This document shows positions 1 to 5,079 of a stretch of 5,079 nt of DNA, in pieces. The stretch spans positions 1 to 5,079 of the forward strand of contig JADHUQ010000161.1 in the NCBI GenBank assembly GCA_016784425.1. Reading direction: 5' to 3'. Origin of the DNA: Candidatus Delongbacteria bacterium. Lineage in GTDB: Bacteria > CAIWAD01 > BS150m-G50. Both the position numbers and the translations under genes were made by a program. The notes under the pieces are model-generated. The model did not search any database. It saw only the letters and a program-made list of their open reading frames with translations, and had not been told where the DNA came from. Within the stretch, counting starts at the first letter, position 1, and every line of letters starts with the position of its first letter.

Positions 1-443
1 GGCAGATCGGTGGGTGTCCAGGGGGAAGAGATCAATTCAAAACGATCACCCACGAGGGCAATCTCAAATCCGGCACTGCCACAGAAATCGCAGAAGGTGG
101 TCGGCATCTCTACCACCACTTCCGGCAGGTAATGGTTGAAAATATCATCAGGCAGGTCCACTTCGAACTGGGCACCGTCGGTACCACCGAGGTTGCAGTT
201 GGTCAGGGTGACCAGCATGAGGCCTCCACCGGAATATACGACATCGTACTGTCCCCAGTCCCAGATGGTGATTTCCACTATTGTCACGGGGCCGATCGGC
301 TCAACTGTGAATTCCCAGTCAACGGTCGTGCCTGGGAAACAGGGTAGCCCGATAAAATCCCAGTCACCAATGGTTAACTGTCCGGCCAGGGCGTTGCCGG
401 ATAAAAGCAATCCTGTCGTAAGGAAAAGTATCGCTCTTCTCAT
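1..443 (-). CDS. Secreted protein, partial: N-terminal paralogue of the adjacent modular surface protein
   Basis: The frame is open from ATG at 443 to the left edge, giving 147 complete codons with no stop; the 3' end is outside the window. A strong Shine-Dalgarno sequence fixes the start. Residues 1-20 form a Sec signal peptide: MRR n-region, hydrophobic ILFLTTGLLLSG core, likely cleavage after NALA before GQLT. Residues 21-121 match the N-terminal domain of the gene at 683-2878 at roughly 60% identity by eye. The match includes WDWGQYDVVYSGGG (61-74), PDDIFNHY (98-105) and MPTTFCD (113-119). Cysteines lie at 35, 83, 119 and 121. After residue 121 the similarity stops, and the next ~26 residues (containing FELISSPWTPTDL) do not resemble the ASH repeat found at that point in the paralogue. 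I do not recognise the domain as a named family. Export is well supported; function is unknown. Whether it carries a T9SS-type tail like its neighbour cannot be seen. Confidence 0.88.
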   Translation of the reverse strand, partial: MRRAILFLTTGLLLSGNALAGQLTIGDWDFIGLPCFPGTTVDWEFTVEPIGPVTIVEITIWDWGQYDVVYSGGGLMLVTLTNCNLGGTDGAQFEVDLPDDIFNHYLPEVVVEMPTTFCDFCGSAGFEIALVGDRFELISSPWTPTDL

Positions 444-455
444 ACTTCCTCCTGT
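81..455 (-). repeat. Duplicated 5' module, copy 2 (ribosome binding site, signal peptide and N-terminal domain)
   Basis: This is the counterpart of 2510-2890 in the same orientation, starting 2,435 bases further left. The identical ACAGGAGGAAG leader is at 455-445. Similarity ends at FCDFC (C121, codon 83-81). The coding region of this copy is a few bases shorter, through small indels in the CFP loop and after the TNC cysteine. Confidence 0.8.
448..453 (-). promoter_or_regulatory. Ribosome binding site of the partial secreted-protein gene
   Basis: The minus strand reads AGGAGG, then a 4-base spacer (AAGT), then ATG at 443. It lies in an 11-base block, ACAGGAGGAAG, that is identical upstream of the paralogous gene. 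This fixes the start codon. Confidence 0.85.
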
Positions 456-469
456 AAAAATCGTTGCAG

Positions 470-498
470 ATTATATTCGATTCAGTGTGATACATATC
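470..498 (-). promoter_or_regulatory. Candidate promoter of the partial secreted-protein gene
   Basis: A perfect TATAAT -10 hexamer reads on the minus strand at 475-470. This would give a start point near 463 and a leader of about 20 bases containing the ribosome binding site. The -35 region (about 493-498, GATATG at 17-base spacing) is a poor match to TTGACA, so an activator or an alternative sigma factor is possible. The terminator at 612-645 lies between this gene and its upstream neighbour, so the gene probably needs its own promoter. Confidence 0.45.
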
Positions 499-611
499 CA
501 GTAGTCTGCTTCCGCAGAAGTAGTCACGGTGTTGGCACAATATGGGCTAATGTGATTACTGCCCCGCATAAATGCAAGCAAACAGTGACGCCTTCAACCC
601 TTTACCGGGAC

Positions 612-645
612 AAAAAAAGCCCGCCAGGCCGAAGCTTGACGGGCT
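612..645 (-). terminator. Rho-independent terminator of the 731-residue gene
   Basis: The minus strand reads AGCCCGTCAAGC, TTCG, GCCTGGCGGGCT and continues into a run of T. The arms form a 12-bp stem with one G-U wobble and one A-C mismatch. The stem is closed by C(UUCG)G, a known extra-stable tetraloop. Seven consecutive Ts (618-612) follow. It starts 37 bases after the TAG stop at 683-685. The opposite strand has no T tract after the hairpin, so it should work only for the minus strand. Confidence 0.9.
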
Positions 646-682
646 GTGGGACTCTATTCGAATCCGTCAGCAGGGGCTGATT

Positions 683-2878
683 CTACTTGAGGTAGATCAG
701 GCGACGGGTTTCGCTCCAACCGGTGTCGGAGGTAATACGCAGGAAGTAGATACCGGTGGCGCCATCAGGACGCCAGGCCATCTCATGGTAACCGGGCTGT
801 ACAAAACCGGGGTTCAGCTCAGCAACACGGCGACCGGTCAGGTTGTAGATGGTGGCGGTCACATTGGCAGGCTGCGGCACACCGTAAACGATGTTGACCT
901 GCGGGTTGAACGGATTGGGATAGATGGAACTGATACTGAATACTTCCGGAATGCCGATACCTGGAATTACAGATTCGGTAATATGGAAGGTCCAGATGTC
1001 ATTCGACCAGGTACCACCGGTGTTGGTGTCCTGCGCCAGCACGGTCCAGGTATAGGTACCGTCGACCAGAGCTCCATCAGGTACATTGATATTGTTGTTG
1101 CTGGTTTCACCCTCAAAAACAACACCACCGTTGTCATCATAGATCTGGAAAAGGTAAGTGATGACATCACCGGGGTCAGGATCGGTAGTCGCCATCCAGA
1201 AGAAATTCTGCGGCAGGGTAATGTCCTGTCCATCGGGGGGAGCCATCAGGTCGAAAGCCAGCGGCGCTTCCGGAATGGTCAGGGTGAAGCTGAAGTCAGC
1301 ATTACACTGGGTGCCAAAAGAGTTGGCATCCTGGGCGATTACCCGCCAGAAGTACTCGGTGTCATCGCTGAGACCGGTTAATTCGTAACTGGGATCGACC
1401 AGTCCAGCCATCATCTCACTCTCATCAAAGTCTGCGGTCAGTGACCAGTAGAGGGTATAGGTAACATCGACACCATCGGGATCGGTGGACGCTTCCCAGG
1501 TGACTGTCACCGGGGCGGTGTCGACAACAGAGTTATCTGCAGGGGTCAGCAGTGCAAAAGCGGTCGGGGGATCACCCTCGACAGCGGTACCGCTCAGGAA
1601 TACCATGGTGGGGGTAGCTGGGTCATTGCTGTGCAGTTGCAGCGAACTGTTGAAGGTGGTGTCGGAAAAGTCCGGTGTGAAGGTGATCGGAATCTGCAGC
1701 GAATCGTTGGGAACGATAGTGACCGGAACATCGATATCAGCCTGGAATACCGCCAACTGGATGACGGCGTTGGAGATGATCAGATCAGCGTTGCCAACAT
1801 TGTAGACCACACAGGTCCACTCGGCAGTCGAGCCGATTTCCACACCCCCGAAAGGATGGGAGTTGACCGGAATATAGATATCAGGTTCAACACCGAGACC
1901 GGAGAGGGTAACAACAACTTCCTGGTCGTTGTTGAGGATGGTCAGGGTGCCGTTGTAACTGACATCATCGACCGGCAGGAAGCTGACCATAACGGTTTCG
2001 GATCCTGCTGGTGGAATAATCACTTCGCCGGCGAAATCGGTGGAGAAGACAGCCGGTGTGGTAACGATATCGGTTACACTCAGATCGGCATCACCGAGAT
2101 TGCTGATCACCAGGTCAAAGGTCGCCTCGGTATTCACTTCAACATTACCGAAACTGTAGGCGGTCACAGATACATCAATATCCGGCACCGGGCCGGCGGC
2201 GCCCGTACCCATCAGGTCGATGTCGAGCGGGGTTTCTTCGGCGTTACTGGTAAGGGTCAGCATACCGTTGAAGACAACTGCATCATCGGGTGTGAAGGTA
2301 ACCGTCACTGTGTAGGTAGCCTGTGGTGCTATGGTCTGGGGACCGGAAAAATCCTCAGTGAAGATGGCATCAGCGGAAACTACATCATCGACAACCAGAT
2401 CGACGTTGCCGCCATTGGTGATAACCAGTTCCCAGTCGAGGCTGGTGCCCACCTGGACGGTACCGAAATTATAACTGTAGGTTGGAACTTCGATGACCGG
2501 CAGCTCCGGGCAATCATAATCACAAAAAGTGGTCGGCATATCTACAACCACTTCGGGGAAATAATGGTTGAAAATATCGTCGGGCATGTCACAGACAAAA
2601 TCCACGCCGACATTCTCGGGGCAGTTGTTCAGGGTGCAGGTCAACAGACCGCCACCGGAATAGACAACATCATACTGACCCCAATCCCATACAGTAATAG
2701 ATACTACTTCAATGTCGGCTCCGGCTTCTGCTTCAAAGGTCCAACCAAGACTGACGGTGTTACCATCGGTCGGGAAACAGTCCAGCCCCAAAAAATCCCA
2801 GTCGCCAACTGTCAACTGACCCGCTATTACCGTGCCAGCTAACAGCAGGGAAGTAAATGTTAAAGCAATTCGTCGCAT
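683..2878 (-). CDS. Modular secreted surface protein: novel N-domain, three ASH repeats, two FN3-like repeats, T9SS-type tail
   Basis: A complete 731-residue protein, ATG at 2878 with a strong ribosome binding site and TAG stop at 683-685. Residues 1-19 are a Sec signal peptide, with likely cleavage VIA|GQLT. Residues 20-123 form the unrecognised domain shared with the gene at 1-443, with cysteines at 34, 81, 86, 96, 119 and 123. Three ASH/HYDIN-like (choice-of-anchor D type) Ig repeats follow at about 128-226, 232-329 and 332-432. Each has an F-G-x-V-x-(V/I) start (for example YNFGTVQVG), an N-x-G-x-x-D-L core and a terminal L-x-G-x-(G/A). Two FN3-like repeats at about 438-535 and 538-635 each carry W-x-A-(S/T)-T-D-P-D. 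Residues 645-731 form a FlgD-Ig-like / Por secretion tail with YPNPFNP (653-659) and GIYFLR (709-714). Such tails direct T9SS export in FCB bacteria. No catalytic residues are evident, so an adhesive or structural role is an inference; ligand unknown. Confidence 0.93.
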   Translation of the reverse strand: MRRIALTFTSLLLAGTVIAGQLTVGDWDFLGLDCFPTDGNTVSLGWTFEAEAGADIEVVSITVWDWGQYDVVYSGGGLLTCTLNNCPENVGVDFVCDMPDDIFNHYFPEVVVDMPTTFCDYDCPELPVIEVPTYSYNFGTVQVGTSLDWELVITNGGNVDLVVDDVVSADAIFTEDFSGPQTIAPQATYTVTVTFTPDDAVVFNGMLTLTSNAEETPLDIDLMGTGAAGPVPDIDVSVTAYSFGNVEVNTEATFDLVISNLGDADLSVTDIVTTPAVFSTDFAGEVIIPPAGSETVMVSFLPVDDVSYNGTLTILNNDQEVVVTLSGLGVEPDIYIPVNSHPFGGVEIGSTAEWTCVVYNVGNADLIISNAVIQLAVFQADIDVPVTIVPNDSLQIPITFTPDFSDTTFNSSLQLHSNDPATPTMVFLSGTAVEGDPPTAFALLTPADNSVVDTAPVTVTWEASTDPDGVDVTYTLYWSLTADFDESEMMAGLVDPSYELTGLSDDTEYFWRVIAQDANSFGTQCNADFSFTLTIPEAPLAFDLMAPPDGQDITLPQNFFWMATTDPDPGDVITYLFQIYDDNGGVVFEGETSNNNINVPDGALVDGTYTWTVLAQDTNTGGTWSNDIWTFHITESVIPGIGIPEVFSISSIYPNPFNPQVNIVYGVPQPANVTATIYNLTGRRVAELNPGFVQPGYHEMAWRPDGATGIYFLRITSDTGWSETRRLIYLK
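686..946 (-). other. C-terminal T9SS-type sorting domain (YPNPFNP tail)
   Basis: Residues 645-731 of the 731-residue protein. Visible are YPNPFNP, a conserved VTATIYNLTGRRV strand pair (672-685), the PGYHEMAWRPDGATGIYF segment and a basic C-terminus, RRLIYLK. This is the FlgD-Ig-like / Por secretion tail layout known from Bacteroidota T9SS cargo and common in Marinimicrobia, KSB1 and Calditrichota proteins. It implies that the organism has a type IX secretion system elsewhere; none of its components are in this window. Confidence 0.85.
1583..2497 (-). repeat. Three tandem ASH/HYDIN-like domain repeats inside the 731-residue gene
   Basis: Three consecutive units of about 98-101 residues align by eye: residues 128-226, 232-329 and 332-432. 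Shared landmarks are (Y/H)xFGxVxV or VxI near the start, (V/I)xNxGxxDL about 20 residues later, a TFTPDD or SFLPVDD strand in the middle, FNGMLTL / YNGTLTI / FNSSLQL, then SN or NN, and a closing LMGTG / LSGLG / LSGTA. The units have diverged, so the repeat is clear in protein but not as long identical DNA. This pattern is usual for extended surface proteins. Confidence 0.8.
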
Positions 2879-2890
2879 TCTTCCTCCTGT
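2510..2890 (-). repeat. Duplicated 5' module, copy 1 (ribosome binding site, signal peptide and N-terminal domain)
   Basis: This segment of the 731-residue gene corresponds to 81-455. Similarity starts at an identical 11-base ACAGGAGGAAG leader (2890-2880), runs through the signal peptide and the ~100-residue N-domain, and stops after the FCDYDC cysteine pair (C123, codon 2512-2510). It is clear in protein and diverged in DNA, so the duplication is old. Confidence 0.8.
2883..2888 (-). promoter_or_regulatory. Ribosome binding site of the 731-residue gene
   Basis: The minus strand reads AGGAGG, then a 4-base spacer (AAGA), then ATG at 2878. It has the same sequence and spacing as the site in front of the paralogue at 443, which supports both start choices. 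Confidence 0.85.
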
Positions 2891-2898
2891 CAGAGTTA

Positions 2899-2926
2899 AC
2901 TATAAGTTGTGTCGGTTTCTGAGCAA
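2899..2926 (-). promoter_or_regulatory. Candidate promoter of the 731-residue gene
   Basis: The minus strand carries TTGCTC (2926-2921), a 16-base spacer and TATAGT (2904-2899). This resembles a sigma-70 promoter with 3 of 6 matches at -35 and 5 of 6 at -10. Transcription would start near 2892, leaving a short leader of about 14 bases that just includes the ribosome binding site. Bacteroidota-like lineages may use a different promoter consensus, so this is tentative. Confidence 0.35.
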
Positions 2927-3112
2927 ACAGGGTACAATTTTGCACTTTTGTAGATTGCAAGCAAGCATAATTCAGCTGCAAGATAGCTGTTTCCTGCCAA
3001 AAAGACTTTTGTTCATTGGCGGGCTCCTGTACATTGCATCCATTCAGAGATCAGTTGAGGGCGCCGACTGCAGACGCGCCGCAGACAAATCGATACAGCA
3101 GCAACAGGGCGC

Positions 3113-5079
3113 ATGTCTCCAAGTACTCCACCAGGCAGATTTCCGGTAATTCGCTGGCCCGGCAGGTTGCTGCCGGTGCTGGCATTGATGCTGCTGAACA
3201 TACCACTGCAGGGACAGACCACCCTGGTGCAACAGCTGTTGCAGGATAGCGGCTGGCGGGCCATACCTGATTCCGCCATCACTTATGCCGCGCGAGAAAT
3301 CCGCATTGACATGGACCGTAAATACACCTGGTTGGATGGTGAGGCGCGTATCACCTTCCAGGGAATGCAGCTGGAGGCGGAGCGAATTGAAATTGACTGG
3401 CCTCTTGATTTACTGACCGCTACCGGCGTACAGGACACTGTCTGGACTGATTCCACCCTCACCGTGATCGATTCGGTCTACACCAGAGGGGCCCCTGTCT
3501 TCAATGATCAGGACGGTGAGATAAGGGGTGCCGAGATGGTCTACAACTTCCGCACCCGCCGGGGCCGGATCCAGCAGGGACGGACAGAATTTGGCGACGG
3601 TTACTATTATGGCTCCCGTATTAAAAAAAGGGAGGGGGCCGCCCTGCATATCAGCAGTGGTGAATTCACAACCTGCGACCGGAAAAACCCCCATTATCAT
3701 TTCTACTCACCCCGGATGAAACTACTGGTCAAGGATAAGGTGATCGCTAAACCGGTCTGGCTCTACTTCGATCGTGTACGCACTCTGGGTGTTCCCTTTG
3801 CTATCTTCTCAATCAAAACCGGTCGGCGCAGCGGCCTGATCATGCCCTCCTATTCTGAATCTAGTCGACGGGGGCATGAACTGAACCATCTCGGGTGGTA
3901 CTGGGCAGCCAGCCGCTTCTGGGACGCCTGGCTCAAGATGGACTATGCCGATAAAGGGCCGGACTACCTGCTGGACGGTAATGTGCGCTACCGGTTGCGC
4001 GACCGTCTGAATGGCCACGCAAACTCCTCCTGGTTTATTTCCAACCTGAGTCATACCCGCGCCTGGGACCTCAACCTGTCACACGATCAGAATCTGACTC
4101 CCTATCTGAGTGTCAGAGCCCGTATCAGCTATGCCTCCAGCGGCGACTACTATCTGAACACCAGTGAAAACCAGGACACCCGTCTGCAGCAGTCGATGAA
4201 CAGCAGTATCAATCTGGCGGGCAAGATTCCTTCCTGGAAAGACAGCTATTCAGTGGGGTTGAGCTACAACCAGAACCTGGTTACAGAGTCAGGCAATGGC
4301 CACCTCCCGGTTGTTACCTATCGACACGGCACACGCGCCCTGCTGCCGCAACAACGGGACGGATATCTATCCCAGCTGCAATACTCCTACAGCAGCAAAC
4401 TGGATGTTCCTTTCAGCTACAGCCGCGGCACCGAGGTCAGCACTACGGTGCCGGAGATTTTCAAGGAGCTGCCCGCGATTGATGTACCGCTGGAGCAGTC
4501 CTCGGTGGAGTTCAGCGAGTTTGAGCACCGGGTGGGGGCCAGCCACAGCGCCGGTATTTCCGGGCCACTTAAACTGGGACCGCTGGCGCTTTCACCCGGC
4601 CTGCAGCTGCAGGAGCACTGGGTCGATCGTTATCAGGATTTGCGGCAAACCGACGGTAACCTCGACACACTGGAGGTAAGGGGATTTGCCCGCCGCCTGA
4701 CCTTCAACGCCAACACCTCCCTCAGCACCAAGATCTACGGACTTTTCCGCCCCCACTGGGGCACCCTGGAGGCGTTGAGGCATGTCATCACTCCCTCAGC
4801 GCGCCTGACTTATCGGCCTGATTTCTCGGCACCGGAGTGGGGCTACATCGATCATGAAACTGTTGATGCAACCCGCTACGAGTTGGATCGTTTCGCCGGA
4901 TCGATGTGGGGCGGTACCGGCAGCCGTCGCAGCCTTACCCTGGGCGGCAGCCTGGGCAACCTGTTCCAGGCCAAAGTCAGGCGGAATGAGGAGGAAGTGA
5001 AAACCGACCTGCTCAATGTGCAATCCAATCTGAACTACGATTTCTTCGCTGAGGAGTATTCCCTCGGCGATATCTCCTC
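3113..5079 (+). CDS. lptD: LPS-assembly outer-membrane protein LptD (OstA/Imp), partial, 3' end off window
   Basis: The frame is open from ATG 3113 to the right edge: 655 codons, no stop. An in-frame TGA at 3056-3058 limits the start, and ATG 3113 is the only upstream ATG that keeps a signal peptide (residues 1-34, hydrophobic LLPVLALMLLNIPL, cleavage near LQGQ). The ribosome binding site is weak. LptD is the outer-membrane barrel that, with LptE, inserts LPS into the outer leaflet. Residues ~55-180 form the periplasmic OstA/LptA-like beta-jellyroll, including AITYAAREIRID, WLDGEARITFQG, LEAERIEIDW and later GAEMVYNFRTRRG. The following FTTCDRKNPHYHFYSPRMKL (185-204) and GVPFAIFSIKTGRRSGLIMPSY (226-247) are family hallmarks. 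From ~255 onward, alternating aromatic strands form the barrel, with the diagnostic RHVITPS and YRPDFS at 556-572. Family members in FCB phyla are typically over 800 residues, so some 200 or more should lie beyond the window. Only one cysteine (C188) is visible. Confidence 0.9.
   Translation, partial: MSPSTPPGRFPVIRWPGRLLPVLALMLLNIPLQGQTTLVQQLLQDSGWRAIPDSAITYAAREIRIDMDRKYTWLDGEARITFQGMQLEAERIEIDWPLDLLTATGVQDTVWTDSTLTVIDSVYTRGAPVFNDQDGEIRGAEMVYNFRTRRGRIQQGRTEFGDGYYYGSRIKKREGAALHISSGEFTTCDRKNPHYHFYSPRMKLLVKDKVIAKPVWLYFDRVRTLGVPFAIFSIKTGRRSGLIMPSYSESSRRGHELNHLGWYWAASRFWDAWLKMDYADKGPDYLLDGNVRYRLRDRLNGHANSSWFISNLSHTRAWDLNLSHDQNLTPYLSVRARISYASSGDYYLNTSENQDTRLQQSMNSSINLAGKIPSWKDSYSVGLSYNQNLVTESGNGHLPVVTYRHGTRALLPQQRDGYLSQLQYSYSSKLDVPFSYSRGTEVSTTVPEIFKELPAIDVPLEQSSVEFSEFEHRVGASHSAGISGPLKLGPLALSPGLQLQEHWVDRYQDLRQTDGNLDTLEVRGFARRLTFNANTSLSTKIYGLFRPHWGTLEALRHVITPSARLTYRPDFSAPEWGYIDHETVDATRYELDRFAGSMWGGTGSRRSLTLGGSLGNLFQAKVRRNEEEVKTDLLNVQSNLNYDFFAEEYSLGDIS

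Larger units (their letters stand above)
444..682. other. Intergenic region between the two tandem minus-strand genes
   Basis: These 239 bases hold no convincing gene. Read on the minus strand, they contain the terminator of the 731-residue gene (645-612), then about 110 bases without a recognised element, then the TATAAT promoter candidate and ribosome binding site of the next gene. A 7-base direct repeat (AGTAGTC at 500-506 and 519-525) lies just upstream of the -10. A 9-mer, TGCAAGCAA at 573-581, also occurs upstream of the other minus-strand gene. Confidence 0.7.
2879..3112. other. Divergent intergenic region between the modular surface-protein gene and lptD
   Basis: These 234 bases must hold promoters for both directions. 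The minus-strand side carries the ribosome binding site and candidate promoter described separately. For the plus-strand lptD I see only weak possibilities (for example TACAAT at 2933-2938) and no well-spaced -35, so I do not call a promoter. The GC content changes within the region: 2891-3010 is AT-richer, while 3059-3112 is GC-rich with a short inverted repeat (GGCGC at 3060-3064, GCGCC at 3076-3080). I see no small gene or RNA. Confidence 0.6.

Noticed and set aside
136..504. Plus-strand open frame (122 codons) over the left partial gene
   Set aside because: It overlaps the minus-strand paralogue, whose frame is supported by homology, a signal peptide and a strong ribosome binding site. 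The plus frame shows no recognisable protein features.
572..1381. Plus-strand open frame (269 codons) antisense to the 3' half of the same gene
   Set aside because: It is in the same codon-aligned register as the longer antisense frame and has the same explanation. It also runs through the intrinsic terminator of the minus-strand gene.
1631..2842. Long plus-strand open frame (403 codons) antisense to the 731-residue gene
   Set aside because: It is in exact codon register with the sense gene, so its stops arise only from sense TTA, CTA or TCA codons, which this gene rarely uses. It has no convincing ribosome binding site, signal or domain, and the sense frame clearly encodes known domains.
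3060..3080. Inverted repeat (GGCGC and GCGCC) in the lptD leader as a possible regulatory hairpin
   Set aside because: There are only 5 paired bases around an 11-base loop in a GC-rich stretch, with no T tract and no known riboswitch features. It is too weak to call.
3016..3249. Small plus-strand frame overlapping the lptD start
   Set aside because: It overlaps the lptD signal-peptide region in another frame and has no ribosome binding site or recognisable features. The frame from 3113 is supported by LptD motifs throughout.
4296..4679. Plus-strand frame (127 codons) within lptD
   Set aside because: It is a shadow of the LptD barrel region. The lptD frame is continuous across it and carries the conserved beta-strand pattern.

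Overview
The window looks like chromosomal DNA from a Gram-negative (didermic) bacterium of the FCB superphylum, in the Neomarinimicrobiota / KSB1 / Zixibacteria / Calditrichota neighbourhood. Two things point there. The right half encodes an LptD-type lipopolysaccharide-export barrel with Bacteroidota-like motifs. The left gene product ends in a YPNPFNP-type tail, which is typical of type IX secretion (T9SS) cargo in these phyla. The exact phylum is an inference; no rRNA or other marker is present.

Layout: positions 1-443 (minus) hold the 5' part of a secreted-protein gene that runs off the left edge. Positions 444-682 are intergenic and contain a good promoter candidate for that gene and a strong intrinsic terminator for its upstream neighbour. 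Positions 683-2878 (minus) are one complete 731-residue modular secreted protein: signal peptide, a cysteine-containing N-terminal domain, three ASH/HYDIN-like Ig repeats, two FN3-like repeats and a T9SS-type tail. Positions 2879-3112 are a divergent intergenic region. Positions 3113-5079 (plus) are the first 655 codons of an lptD-like gene that runs off the right edge.

The two minus-strand genes are tandem paralogues. Their signal peptides, ribosome-binding sites and first ~120 residues match closely, including an identical 14-residue block. They then diverge abruptly, at the point where the ASH repeats begin in the larger one. I do not recognise the shared N-terminal domain as a named family, and it is the most interesting item here. 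The terminator between the genes and separate promoter candidates suggest they are transcribed independently.

Functionally, both minus-strand products appear to be exported to the cell surface or medium. LptD inserts LPS into the outer membrane. In T9SS bacteria, cargo is often attached to a form of LPS, but nothing in the sequence shows a specific link between these divergent genes. I see no CRISPR array, insertion sequence, tRNA, phage gene or defence system.
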